A DNA stretch of 64,000 nucleotides from Trematomus loennbergii (Eukaryota > Chordata > Actinopteri > Perciformes > Nototheniidae), in assembly GCA_012861695.1 (NCBI GenBank), contig JAAOOA010000066.1:2740919-2804918 (forward strand), in the 5' to 3' direction. Below are positions 34,619 to 49,100 of the stretch, piece by piece (the stretch's first letter is position 1; every line of letters begins with the position of its first letter). A model generated the notes under the pieces. That model searched no databases, had not been told where the DNA came from, and saw nothing but the letters and a program-made list of their open reading frames with translations. A program made the position numbers and the translations under genes.

Positions 34619-34733
34619 AATGAGCGAAAACCACAGCATCTGGCTGCATTTCAATGATATTGGAGAAAGCAAAGCTGAATGCAGGATTTGTAAAATGAAA
34701 ATAACCTTCAGAGGAGGGTTTTTCTTTTGGTAA
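34619..34733 (+). pseudogene. BED zinc-finger transposase N-terminus, fragment
   Basis: Mirror of the left-arm fragment at 7060-7167. It starts MSENHSIWLHFNDIGES, continues to CRICKMKITFRGG, then runs into the neighbouring CAGAGG repeat and stops. The second half of the zinc finger is lost. Confidence 0.65.
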
Positions 34734-35495
34734 CCACTCAGGATTTATTGCCAGAGGTGGGAGGAGTTCAGATCTTGACTGTACTTGAGTAAAAGTACCA
34801 GAGTGTAGGAATACTCGGTTACAATAAAAAGTCCTGCATTCAAAATGTTACTCAAGTAAAAGTACAAAAGTATTAGCATAAAAATATACTTAAAGTACCA
34901 CCTGCAGAGGGATGTAGATTTGTGTGTTCTTTTCCCCATAATGACCGCCTCGCTGCACATTATCCCTTGCATACACAGTGGAAATAAACATTCTGGTCAC
35001 CTTAACATCAGGGATCTTATCAATTAAACTCCTTCTGAATCAAACCGTCACAGTAGCCTATTTATCCCTCTTAAATTAGAAAAAAACACGTTACTTCACC
35101 AGCAGAGAGAACATTGATTATTAAATTATTAATGTGACTAATAAAGAGCAGTTTGATTATTAAGTATTATTCTGTTGATGGATGTCATTAGATTTGGTGA
35201 AAAGCACATAATGACTCACTTGTTTAAGACTCGGTTTATCAAAGTTTAGGACTTGGACTTGACTTGAACTTGCCCATCCTGACTTGAGACTTGACTTGGA
35301 CTTGAGCGCAAAGAACTGAGACTTACTTGTGACTGAGTGCAAAGACTTGGTCCCACCTCTGGTATCAAATGCTGTGTGCCTTTGAGCAAGCCCTGCGTTG
35401 TAATATGACATATGTTTTGAGTTTGTGTATAAGTTTGCTTACATTTTGGTAGAGCCCCCCTGGAGAAAAATGTACCAGCCGCCACTGCCTGTGCC

Positions 35496-37145
35496 CCATT
35501 ATCATCATCTCCCTGTGTATTTAGTTCGTCTTTGTACCTCCGAGTCAAGTGTTCGAGCACTTTTTATTCCCAGTGTTTAGTGTTTGTGTACCTGCTTTGC
35601 CTACTTCTCGTGTGTTGTGGTTGCCTGTCTGAGTGATCCGGCATGTACCGACGTTTTTCAAAAACTACTGCCTTTGTTTCTGAGCGGTGTTGAGTCTGTT
35701 GCCTGTGTTCACTGCAGTCATTACATAACTGTTACAAAATCCAAATTTACCCCGGGCATATATACAATTTTCAGATTCTGATTAAACTATATGCTGGATA
35801 TATGTATTTCTTCTTCATCTGAAAATCTCCTTTCAGCCTATCAATTCCTGTCAATATCTTGTTGCAAATGTTCCTGAACAAGTAGATAGATTTGTGAGAG
35901 AAATAAACCGCACACTAATGGACTAAGCCCAGTAGGACTCAACATGTATTTATGTTTGTGCAGTGAGTGGTTTGTACCCTGTGCTGTCATCAGCCACCAG
36001 AGGGCAGAAGTGCAACAGTAATCTGTGAACTTTTGGGTGGGAGAACAGGTAATAACCCAGACGTAACTTTCTCCCACATCCCTCTGGGAGGCGCTACAGA
36101 AAACTAATCCAGAGCAATCACAGTCAAGAGGTTTCACAAAGACAGCAAGCTAACAGTGTCAGTAACACTCTTTCTTCATACACCCAACATCTCTGTACCT
36201 GTACATTTTATATATTATACCTTAAATACACTTTTTAATATGTAAATATCATCTTTGTTTAAAAAAAACATCTTTATACTGTATTGTCCTCTACCTCAAT
36301 GGTTAACTCTGTTGTGGGGTCAACTGCTTGTTTGTTTAGCGTCCGAGAAGATAACTTCTCATACTTCTCAAAGGGCCCTTTGCTGAATGATCCAATTATT
36401 TTATGCAGTTCAATTGAATAATCACTTTACACCATTTTTTGTTATTGTTCCTGTAACTGTCAAGTCATCAAATGCAACTGTATATTTAAATCAGTAAGCT
36501 GGACCAATGACAAAAAAAAGCTCTTTCTTTTCTTTAACGGTTTTGAAATGTCATTAGAAGTAAAACAAATACAGGAAAATCCACGTGTCATTTTTATCCA
36601 AGACAAATGAAATTTGCAGATGACCGACAGTGGGGAGATCTGCTAAATGAGGCCAGCCCGGAACCCATTCCAACACTTTACACATATTCTCACAGAATTT
36701 ACATCTTTATTGTTTGATTAAAGTTGTCAAAAATGGGTAAAGGATTTTGCAGTTAAAAAGTACTTAATATATGTCATATAATGTCCAAAAAGTGATTAGA
36801 CAAACCCTTGTAAGATTTCATTATAATTCTAATAAAACTACAAAAATAAGTTCAGTAACTAAGTCTGTTATTATTATAACTTTCCATCTTATTATCACAT
36901 CTTACATTAAGTCTACATGGTGCTACAGCTTCATGTTATAGGATTGGTTATTTAGCGTTTTTCTCATTAGTGTGTATTGCAATGCAACATTGTTAAAGTA
37001 GTAGAAAAAAATGCCCTTTAGCTAAACTAAAGTATGTATTATGTATTGGCTCATTATGTAATATGACAAATCAAAGAAAACACTTTTTTGAAATATCTAC
37101 TCCTGTATTTCTTGAAGAATTGTTCCGTCCATCTCCCTTGTTGGG
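35496..37145. other. calpain 3' flank, right arm
   Basis: Mirror of 3517-6227 without the two left-arm MITEs, whose empty sites are near 36905 and 36990. No gene seen. An AATAAA lies around 37395-37405 on the minus strand, upstream of the last exon, so the gene's poly(A) signal is not clearly placed. Confidence 0.45.
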
Positions 37146-40100
37146 TTAAGTGTACATGGAAATGTACATCCACTGAAAATACAGAACAGACATGTTTTTC
37201 TATAATTAATCATTATGAAGTAAATGTTGATTGTTGGCTGCATTATCAGAATTAAAATCAGAATTAGAAAACAATTTATTTATTGACATTTACATTTATA
37301 TAAACTTAAAAAGTTTAAGTCGGCATGTGTAATAAAAAGATAAAATAGAGTAAATATATTCATATAAACCTTAGTAGTAAAATGTCCAATAAAAGACTAA
37401 ATAAAATGGAATACAAATGTAAGAATAATGACAGCATCAGCATTTCACTTGGTTTCTTCACTACATTTGGGGTATTAACAAAAGTTGGTCTATTGCCACT
37501 TTTAATAACATTATGTCAATTTTGATCCGAGACAAGTATTTATTTCTTCTGTCATCTAGTCTATCCCAAAAATGGTGGTATGTAAAACAATCTTAAATGA
37601 CCTTCTAAAAGAAGAATACATTTCATTACCTCCGACTCCTGAAGAGTGATGGCTTGTCCCCCAGACAATTGTTTAAAGATTTCTGTTGAGTAATACACGC
37701 TTCGTAAATCAATTGTCATAAGTCATATGTATTCTAAATATGTCTTCATCAACATGTTTAGAAAGCAAGAATGGATGTCTCCGGTACTTACTGTACATGC
37801 ATTCGAAGCGGAGGATGAGACTGATGAAGCTCTCCAGAGTCAGGTGTCCAGAGGAGGCTCCGTAGCGCAGCGCCATCAAACTCAGCATATCATCCTTCAC
37901 CTTAATGCCTGTTCAACATACACACAGCAATATGTAGAAGGAGTTTTGGCATTTAGTTATTTTGAGGATATTACATGTTTTGCACAAGCCACATTTTCAC
38001 TTGCACTATTTGACCACACTGAATGAATTGAAACATTGACTTTAATTAAATGTGGAAAATAAAAAATATTAGGTTCAAGTTGATATTATTGCTTCCAACT
38101 GACCTAATACAATTATGTGGAATCCGTTGACGTAATACATTTAATTAAGTCAACTTTACTTTTTAACAGGTTAGGTTTGTATCACTTATTTTGTCTTTTC
38201 CCGGCAATTCTTACAAGAAATAGCAATTATGATTGCAAAGCATACACTCCTGCACACTGCCCTTTTTTCATGCTTTAATATGAATGTTTCTGTAGAGAGA
38301 CCTTTATCCGATTATTTATCATCAATAAAGAGGAAAGTCTGTCTATCGAATACATTTTCGAATTTAAGCTTTGTACCTAAAGCTCGGAAAGCGTTCCTCA
38401 GCTCGTTCATTGACAGTGTTCCAGTTCGTGAAACATCAGTGCGGAAGAAAATGTCCTGGTAAAAGAAGAAAGCACCATCAATGATCATCCCATATCTGTA
38501 TTTAAATGTCCTACGGTAGAATAAAGAGACTACTATATAGCAATTCCAAAATATATTATAACAATTTCTTTTTACAACACTCCTTTTACCTTGTACATGA
38601 GGACCTTCTTCCACAGACGAACAAATTCCTCCCCATTCAGTTTGCCGGTGATTAATGTCTAAACAAACATTAAAGGTCACATATCATGCAATTTTTAGGC
38701 ATTAGCATAGGTCTCAGATATATAAAAATGAATAAAAAACATGTCTATGAAGGGGGCGGGGCTTATGCCTGCTCATGCGGGACCCGGCAGATACTGTCTA
38801 AAATAAATTCTGCGGTGATGAAACGCCAAAACCACATCCAGGATCATTTCTGAAACAGTATGGAGCTCAAAGGCTTTCTCTCTTGCAGGTTTACCACAAG
38901 GTGACCTTATATTTCCTGCTTCTTCACACATGTGCTCTCCAGTACAGCTTAGCTCTGAGTGTTGGCATGCTTGCGAATGTAAACAAAGACCATATTACAT
39001 CCAAAACACGTCGAGCATTGATTCTGATAGCGAGTTTCTAATAGGGCCGTGGGTCCACCACGTTGGTGCCATCCGATATGAGGTAAATAACATCAATGGC
39101 AAATCTGGATCAGCTTGTTGTAGCCCCGTTTTCAGAGATTTGCGCACGGAGGAAAAGAGAGAGGGTTTTATTTTCTGACACTTTGTGAGTTCCCTGACAC
39201 GCCGGGGACACATATGTATGTATAAAAGACATCAAAAGGTGCATTTTGCATGATAGGTCCCCTTTAAGGTATTAAGAGCTGTATATGATGATTCATGTTT
39301 AGCCTTTCATTTAATATGTTTATTAGAGGTAAATAAAAAAAAGTATAAATCTTTACTTTATTATTCATTAAATGAATTTGGTATCAATACCGAAATCAAC
39401 ATCAATGTTATCAAATGCATCAACAGGATACATCCATCAGAGCGACCATGCTGCGACAGGCATCAATGGTAAAGCCTCCAGATTTCAAATCTCCTAAAGA
39501 AGAGACAAGAAAAAAAAGAAAAGGCATCATTAGGCATGGTTACTTTGGCCTTTACTCTGCAATAGCAGTGCCCATTTCACTTTAGATAATGACCATACTG
39601 TATATTAAGACTCTTGTTTTTTTTTTTATAAAACCTGCTCATATGATTTTACAGTTCAAACCTTTCAGGACGTTTTCATTCAGAAGCCTCTGCAGCTGCT
39701 CAGCATCCACCTCTTCGTACTGGAAATGGATGAAAGCAAGATTAAATAGACTGATGTAAACTTGTCCAAATATTTTGTAAGTGAGTATGCTGTTAGCCAC
39801 AAGCTAAAAGAAAACAAGATTGACCTGTCCATACGTCCAGCTAGCCAATACTGTTACCGTATTTGGCTAACATTGGTCTTGCTGCAATCACAAAAAGCAG
39901 GCTAAATCAGCAGGACATGTTAGCCTCTTAGCTAAAGGCCGAATCATTCAGTTGCTTTTGCTGTTGTGGTGCAAATTACATTATCCGCCATAAGCGACCT
40001 TAAGGTTATGAAAGGCGCTATATAAATTCAAGTTATTATTATTATGTCAGCAAAGGAAGTGTTCAGTTAGCATGTGCTTTGACTTCACGTATGCTGACGT

Positions 40101-43100
40101 TTAGTTCCACAGTCCAGTACCGTTCGTGTTGTAAGTACCTTAAACTGGTTGCCAAGAAAGATAACAAAAACGAACGATTGTTTTCAAATTAGTTGTGTAA
40201 GGAGGTCCCCGGTTACCGAAATGTACATCATTTGTCTTGAAATGAATACAAAGACAGCCAAATTGCTCTTGGCAAACAACGTAATAACATCGTCACCAAG
40301 TGGAGTGGTATGTGGACTAGCATAAGCGCATGTAAGGAACACCAGGCCGGATGAATTGAACGGTTAGCGCATCGACGTTACAGCAGCTCCCTTCGAAACA
40401 ATTAAGATATGTTTGGAGGCTTAACACTAATGCTGATGTGCTCTGTCAGCCTACATCCAGCAGACACAAAAAACACAAGCAATTCAGTCATGTTCCTGTC
40501 CACCTGATGAATGGACCTATGTGGACTGTTTAATCAAAACAATGAGCTGAAAAACACAAAAATGCTAAAAGGAAACTGCAGTAATCACATGTTCACTATG
40601 TGTATTTATTAGATATTCAAAGAAGTAATCAATGACAATTCCATTTTTCAATAGGTATTTAGCTAGGCAGTGAGAATGAAAATATTACCTTGTCGGAGTT
40701 TTGGCGGAAAAAGGATATCTTATTCTCGTCGTCCTGTTCATTTTTGACTTTTTGATGTTGAACTTAAATAAAGATAAAGTGCAAGAGATGAATTTTACCC
40801 CAAATGACATTTATAAAAAGTTATAGTTAAAGGTGGGGTAGGTAAGTTTGAGAAACCGGCTCGAGATACACTTTTTGTTATATTCCATGGAATGCTCTTA
40901 ACATCCCGATAGCAATGAATATCTGAAGTGCTTTGACAAAAAATCCATAAAAAAAATGTCATCTGTGGAAGCCGTAGTACTGTAAAAAGCACAACCAATC
41001 ATTTAGCCGGCCCGGCTAAAATAACTGGATGGCCTACCTGCCTGTCAGCCTTCCATCTGTGCACAAACTTATCTCGTGCCCTCATTGGTCATGTGCGCGT
41101 TCGTGTGTTGGAGGGGCTCTGTAAGGAAGTGGCAGATTTGTTTTCCGGCTGTGTATTTTCAAATTCTAGCGCACTCGAGCTGGTTTCTCCGAAATTACCT
41201 ACCCCACCTTTAAGGACATACTGTAGAATCAGAATAATAAACAACAATGGAATATCATTATATCTTACACACCCTTTCAGTTGGCTCATCTTGAGGGTCA
41301 CCAGAGTTCTCACTGTCAGGAAAGATTAGCAGGTTTTATTGTCTGATGTACAAACCGAGTTGGTTAATGGTAGTAGAGAGAGGGACTTACTAGACCATGG
41401 CCTCTGCCTTGGACATGATGGTCAGGATGAAGGAGGCCTTCTCATTGGCATTGAAGGAGGACGGTACGATCAGGTACTCACCAGGCCTCAGCATCAGGAA
41501 CTCCATCACCTCACGTGCATTAATGTAGGTTTTACTTTGGGCAACTGGTGCGTGGCTACTGAAGAAGGAGGCTGGGAACTTCCCCTTCTGCGCCTTGTAC
41601 TGTAGTCATAAATAAAGAGGGTTAACCCTAACTCTTTAAATCAGTCACCTGAGCTGCAAAATGTGGATGGAGGTTTAATAAGGGAAACATTTCTTACCTT
41701 GTCTTTCACCTTGAGGGAAATCAGTAGAGTTCATGTTGGCGACAAAAAGGAATTCATTTAATATATTAGCGTCAAATGTTCAATTAAATTATTGTATTTT
41801 TCTAACAAGCATATGCATTCACACACATAGAAAGCAGACACTGCCTAAGTCTTAGATCTACCTCACTAACCAACTCTTGTGTAACCCACAAACGGGTTGT
41901 ATGGACTTTTACTGTTGTCCTCAGGTTACTGTGGTTACATTTGATTTACTGCGACCCTCTGATTCCTTTGACTTTCATTGAGATGTTCTGTCAATTGATA
42001 AACGTTGAAAGTATTCTAAACCTGATTAAGATATTTATTCCTTTACTCATTCATTCTCTCTATGGACGCTCTATGGACTTCAGCAAGACGTTATTGTTGT
42101 TTTCACTTAAAGGTGGGGTAGGTAATTTTGGAGAAACCAGCTCCAGTGCGCTAGAATTTGAAAATACACAGACGGAACAAATCTGCCACTTCCTTACAGA
42201 GCCCCTCCTCCAACACACACGAACGCGCACATGACCAATGAGGGCACGAGATAAGTTTGTGCACAGATGGAAGGCTGACAGGCAGGTAGGCCATCCAGTT
42301 ATTTTAGCCGGGCCGGCTAAAATGATTGGTCGTGCTTTTTACAGTACTACGGCTTCCACAGATGACATTTTTTTATGGATTTTTTGTCAAAGCACTTAAG
42401 ATATTCATTGCTATCGGGATGTTAAGAGCATTCCATGGAATATAACAAAAAGTGTATCTCGAGCCGGTTTCTCAAATGTACCTACCCCACCTTTAATCTG
42501 ACAACCTCAGCTGCCTTCCATATCTACTGATTGTATATCCATAATAGTCCTTATACTTTGACAACAAAAGCAAAAGGAACAACAGTATTTACCTCAAATA
42601 CACAGAGACCAATGTGGAGGCTTTGAACCAGGTGTCTGTTTCTCTTGTCAGGCTTTTGCATGAGAGACACCAGCACATTTTTCTCTCCATTGTTCTCCGG
42701 ACTTTGACCGCCAATCTTGACCCGATACTGTGGATTGGTCCAGTAACTGTCTGCAAGACAAAGAGTACGATTTATTTGCATGTATAATTTTGTAAATAGT
42801 CTGATATGTGATTTGATATATTATCAAGATTAAATTAAAACGTTTTAGGGTTTACTGATGAACAACAAAATGGAGTAACAAGGCAAATTGAAGTTTAAAT
42901 GGCCAACTATCTATTACTGAATCTACATTTTCATAGCTTGTGGAAACAAAGAATGTGAATTGTTTGGTTATTCTGTGCTTTACAAGATTCTAAGTCAAGC
43001 TTTCCCATGAAGAACAGAACATAACTCTTTATCACACACAAATTGAAATTTGATCCCTGCATTTAACCAATCTAGTAATAGGAGTGGACAAATATTGTAC

Positions 43101-46100
43101 AGCGCTCAGGGAGCAGTAGGGAGGGTCTGGTGCATTGCTCAAAAGGCACCCAGGGGGGTGGTTGTGCTGGATGTGTTGGGGGGCATGTCTCTTCTGCCTG
43201 GGGCACCCAGAGTGTCTTGCAGGCCACTGCCGGCGACCCTCTGGTTCCCAGCCAAGCCATTATTGATTCAGGTACTGCCGCCCCAGAATGCTCCAATGCT
43301 CTTACATAAAGGTTAGGGTTGGGGCTAAGATTAAGACCCTAGTCTTGTTTAGTCACTTCCTAGACAAAAGGGACATTAAAAAAACTAAGCAGGAAAAAGG
43401 AGTGTGACCTCTGTTGTCAAATTATGTTATCTGGTGATTCGACAGGTGTAATTTCCTAGTCCTTTAAAGAGTAATCGATCACATAATATGGCACATTTTA
43501 TCCAGCCTTATTAATTGTAAGTCCAGATATCCTTAAAGTACCTCTATTATTCATGCATCCTCCAGCAGTTGTTCCTGCAACCCATCGCCATCATTCATGT
43601 AGGTCTTCCAGTGACAGGACGAGTTTCCATCAAGGTAGTCTGGACTCAGGGAGCAGATGTCCAGATCTGTGTAGAACTCACACAAGTCTTCCAGGCTCAT
43701 CCTGTGGAGATTCATTTGACGTAATATATTTGCCCTCTGGATATGATGCTGGAACTATGAAACCCTAACCTGACATATTTTCAATAGGTACAGATTAATT
43801 ATCTTTCTTTCCAAAGAGTTTTGAAGTAGTTGCTACTGTATATTAAATCCAGGTGCATAAAAAGGTTTCAACATTTAATTAATTGGCTTACCAAAACTCT
43901 CCATCATCAGCAACTGAAAGGCACATTTCCCGATCTTTGGAACTCACGGTTTGCCACAGAGGAGACCTTAAAGAGGGACAATATTTTATTTCAGTTGATT
44001 CTAGACATTCAGGGGCATGTTATTACAGAAACATAATATGTCCTGGAGATTAGAACATTAGGCCTCTCCCCATGTTCTGCTTATATGCAAATACAGTGGC
44101 ACAGTACAAAGCTTAGGTTTTAAATGACAGAACTACTTTATAATATCCATAACCAAATGACCGTTTCAAGTCCTTAATATGGGAATGTACAGAAAAGATA
44201 ACATAAGTGATTTTATATAAAAATTAAAAAAGGATCCTGGCTCTCACGCTTCATTCTTGAAAGACCTTTTTAATCCTTCTAAATACTACCTTTAGGAATG
44301 TACCACAAAGGCCATTGCATTGCGTATATTCCAATACAGCAAAAGACCCATGGCTGCTGCCAATCTTTATTTATATTATCATATGGAAAACAATCTCAAT
44401 ACAGTGTTTCCCCTAGGATGGAGTCATAGCAGCGGTGCTAAGGCACGTGTGTCTCTCCAACTTTAAACGATATTTTTGGTTTACTGTCCTATAGTATACA
44501 TTGGAATGATTTCAAACCTGTTTTTATTTATCCTAATAATTATAAAGGAGTGCCTTGGAAATATGTGTTTACATAATTTGTGGTCAAAACGTTTGAGACC
44601 CTCTGAGATAACTTAAGACTAAAATGAACTATCTAAACACTCAGAGAGTCCTTTACCTCACTGAGCCTCTCAGTCTGACAGGAGAGCTCTCCTCCACCCT
44701 GGTTGTAGAAACATCTACTTCTTATATCCGTTAGTGTAGCTAGCACCAGATTCTAATAACAACAGCGCCGGTACCGGTGCGCCCTCTCTCTCTCTCCCTC
44801 GCTCTGTCACTCCCACTTTGGCTGTGAGCTGCGGGCGCCTGATAAGCCAACATCCCCCACTTTCATCACTTACAGCGCCCATCGTACAGGGCAAATGAAA
44901 AGTGTAACCGGGGTGATTTACTTAATTATGAATATTGTTACATCAAGGCCGAAAATTAGGATGAGCGCCAACGGTCAAAACATATTTTGCCCTCCCAGAG
45001 CTACCAGCGCAGCGCCCCCCAGATCTGCCGCCTATGTCGCCTATGCCAAAAAATTGGCCCTGCCTAGTACATACAGGGGCAATGTCTCAAGATTTAGCAA
45101 AAATACACCTTTATTGAACATACAGTAACACAAATACTACAAATCCACATAACAAACAATACAAAATAGCTTTTTTAATAGCTGCGCCGCCTCTATTTGT
45201 ATATAGGGGAAACACAGCAATATGTCTTCAAATAAGAGCCATGTCTCTCTGAAGTTGTTCTCACCGATCGCTCCAGTCTCTGTTCCACTCTCCTGTGCCC
45301 CAGGGGTTCCACAAACGCACCAGGTTTATTTGTTTCCCTCGGCTCATCATCTGAACAGTCATCATGGCAGACAGCACCACAATTATGTATCATACGCTCA
45401 TCAAAATGCAATAAAAGATTCCAAATTATTAATGCAAAGGTAGTAAAAGCTTAAAAACCTATTTAATAGCTGTTGTTTATGTTATCTTGTGCAATGTCTT
45501 CCGTTTATTTCCTTACCTGTTTCACACCCGTAACAGTGTAGGCATGGCCTTGGACCAATCCATTCGGTAAAACGGCGTTGGCAGATGTTTCCTACAAGCC
45601 AAAAACATTTATCATTGATGAAGTTAATGGATTGTACACAAGTGAAAACTCGTCCAAAAGAATTACTAATTCTTACAGTAGTCTAGAAATGATTTGACTG
45701 TGAAGAATTAAATAAAGGTTAGCTAAATGTAAAATTACAGGAAAAAAATGTGGTTAGGCCAAAGAAATATGTTTTAAAAGTTGGAATATAAAGTTACAGA
45801 GAAGATCTACTTTCATGTGTGTACAGCCAACAGCCATCACATAAAGAATATAAATGGGAGGCAAGTCTTGACCATTGATACTGGACTTCAAAATGGCGCC
45901 CATTCATTTGAATGAAAAATGCTCCATAAGTGCATACAAATTGCCAAAAAGTGTTGCTTTTCCTCAAGGTACGTTACTTACTGCTCATGATTAGTAGTGT
46001 TTTCTATGCCAAAACCTATTCCGTCTATAGACTTTACAATGGTATGATGTTTTGCAAATAAAGCGCCACTATAGGCTCTTGCAATGTTTTGCAATATAAT

Positions 46101-49100
46101 CTATCAACGTATCAATGTTCATGGGATATGAGTAAACATTTTGAAGTTATGGCAAAATTGCAGCTAAACTTCTGCTACAACATAGTTGAATAATATCCAG
46201 CCAGTGATGGTTTTGTGTGGTAAATGTGTCCTTACCCCCTGAGCTGTACCACAGCCCATTAGAGACTTGGTTTGGCTAGCTCTGCATATCAGCTCCCACA
46301 GGTTTGTGGGGGGGTTTGACAGCGCGATCGACATGTGAACACCACCAGTGAAGTCCATCATGGCCTCGGCAGGAGTTCCAGCATTCATGTCAGTATAGGA
46401 ACCACACACTCTACAAAATGGATTTGAAAATATTGTTACAGATACTCCAATTCATGCTGAGATACAAAAAATGTTGAGAAACAATGTCATTGTCATACTT
46501 GGCATAGGCTTTCTCCATCAAAGCAGGCCAGAACTCATTTTGGTCTTTGGAGTGGACAAAGATCAGTCTGCCATCAATTGTTGGTAGCTTGTCATCAATG
46601 ATGACGTCAACCCATCTTCCGAATCTCCAAAACTGATCGGTTAAACCAAGACGGAATGAAAGATCCATTTAATACCAAGTAACTATTCAAAGTAAAACAT
46701 CGCATTGTGTGTCTCATTATTTAAGTTCTGTGTCAGTCATTCATTATTTTCGCTAAAATATTCCTTTTACTCATTGCACACATTTCTTCAAAAGTGCGGT
46801 CCACAAGAGTTTGGGAATTGTCTTTTGGCATATTAAGTTTGATTACAATCATAGTTCAATGAAAAAATAAGAAATATTTGTTGTGAATATTTACCCTGAA
46901 GTGGAACATCCCGCAGTATTTCCCATTGAATGTTTGCTCAAGAGGGACGACTTTACAGAGGATGTCATTTTGGAAGGTCAGTGCTCCAATAGAGGCCAGA
47001 AACCAGCAGTTTTCTGGTTAAAAAAACATATTGAGGCAATGAGTTGTTGAGACAAGAAAGCATATTATTAGAAAGATCAAGACAGAAGAAATGTCTTTAC
47101 CAACTAGTCCTTGACCAATGTCAAACCTGGAGACCCCGTCAAGTACAAAGGCTGGATAAGGAGCAATTTTCTGAAACAGGGGGAGTGTTGAAGAGTGAAC
47201 AACGAAAATACATTCACATTTTTATGCAATGAAATTACCAATGATTCTTCATTTAGAGTTAGACATATGAACATATGAGTATTGTTAACATTACATATCA
47301 ATACAAAAAATGTTACATATCAATACAGTCCTGTAAATATTAGGTTCTATACCACAAAACTGCATTCTTAATTGTGTTTTGAGGAATATTTTGTTCTCAT
47401 CGCTTAGGTTTTCTTATTACAACTATTACAAATACAAAGTCTGCAATAATCCAATTTGAGAGTTGATTGGTATGGGTCAAACAAACAACTTTCACACACA
47501 CTGTAACCCTGAATCCAACTGAGTAGATTGGTTTAAATTAACAACCTCAAGGTTTAAAATGTGTGACTGTTATTATGTGAACATAAAGGTTCATAATGTA
47601 TGGAAAGCACAGGTTATTTATAACTGATTAGGCTGTATGGTGGGGTCATCCATTTTTGTTACCAGATAGTTGAAAATGAGAACAGTGGTAGTACGATTTT
47701 TTTTATCTCCGGAATTGGTCTAGCTCTATGCTGATGACAGACTTCTATTTATGACTAACTTGATAAAACACACATATAAACTCTCATCTATAGCAAGCCG
47801 TGCGACAACTTGACAGTGCGACAATTGAGGCATTACTAGTGACACAGGCACCGTACTAGTGGTACCAAAGTTCGAACTAGTCAACTTTATGACTCACTAG
47901 TGGCAACACATCCTCACTCCCAGGTCGGCGTATGTTGACGTTATGTTAAGGTCCCCTGTGGTCTTTTTCCAACGCAAGGGGGCGGCCCTTAGCGTACATT
48001 TTCAACTTTCCGGGATGTCCATAGGCTTCTTGAGATCGCGAGCGAATGCTTCCCGCCACGGGCCATTCTCTGCTGAAGCATACGTTGCGAGACTGCATTG
48101 CATTAAAAACATTATGCTCTCTATATATTGTCTTTATTATGCTTTAAACAGTGTCTCAGGCTTTGGCTATAGGGCGGCTCAAAGTATTTTGTCCGGCCGT
48201 TGTAAAGACTGCTTTGTTTATTGTCCTTGTTTTTGTTTTAAATAAAGCATATTCAATCGAGACATGCCAAACATGTGACGTCATATGACGCGTCGCATCT
48301 GCGCACAGGGAGCTAGGAGACCCCGTGATCCGTATTCCCCGTATTTTTTAAATAAAGAGATTTTCAATCACGGGCGCGCATCAAACGTGTGACGTAATGT
48401 GGTATTAAAAGTATTAAAAGAGGTGAAAATCACTACAAGTCTGGGCATGTTGAGAGCTGTACATACACACACATTTCATAGTCTTATATTTCAACAGTTT
48501 TACGACAAACTGTGACTTTTTTGACATGGAAATTATTATTTAAGATTGACAAACATCATATGTGTAATTCGTGGCACAATTCAAACGGGATCGAAAGATA
48601 ATCTTTCTCTCTCCATTGACTTCAATACATACTTTTTCCGAAATAAGGTCCCATGGAGGAACCCGGAAGTTTGACGGACATTACCCACAATCCTCTGTAG
48701 CAACCATAGACTGTATAAAACAATTAAATAATACATTATTCCGAGTGTGCTTGCTTTTCTCTTTGAAAGTCATCACATAACGGCATTGTAATACACGTTT
48801 CGGCGGCATTAAATATTACATATCTGCCGTAGTTAACTCTATGTATAGAGCCCTGATGACAAGACTTCTAGACAAACAGGAACTGCCGCCAAAACTGAAA
48901 ACTTGACGTGGATCTTAAATATATAAGCAATTAAACAACATCTTACATTTCTTTTCACACAATACGTCTCCTTGCAGTATCAACACTAATTCGGCTGACT
49001 TTTATATTTGATCCAATTGGTAGATAGACTCTATTTACGCCATAACGGTGCACAGCTGATAGAAAGGGACACCTACTGGTTAAAGCACGTTATTGCATTT

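Larger units (their letters stand above)
32156..35487. mobile_element. nested hAT-type element, right copy (longer)
   Basis: Ends CAGTGGCGGACGG and CCAGCCGCCACTG with the 8-bp duplication CCTGTGCC (32148-32155 and 35488-35495), the complement of the left copy's. It keeps the segment deleted on the left and so preserves two transposase fragments, at 33862-34126 and 34619-34733. The type C element at 32633-33753 and a GACTTG-rich repeat at about 34203-34386 are nested within it. Confidence 0.82.
22082..39385 (-). repeat. right arm of the giant inverted repeat
   Basis: This is the mirror partner of 1284-18013. Its outer end lies about 46 bp inside intron 16 of the calpain gene (similarity fades near ATACCAAATT, minus strand), so exons 17-21 of the gene are inside the arm and exon 16 (39432-39493) is outside. 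Private to this arm: the LTR element at 22437-25584 and about 670 bp near 33865-34535. The minisatellite here is about 1.45 kb shorter. Confidence 0.93.

Noticed and set aside
1284..39385. The palindrome as two arms of one giant transposon
   Set aside because: The arms contain host calpain exons and many unrelated nested elements, and no common ends or target duplication border them; a segmental inverted duplication fits better.
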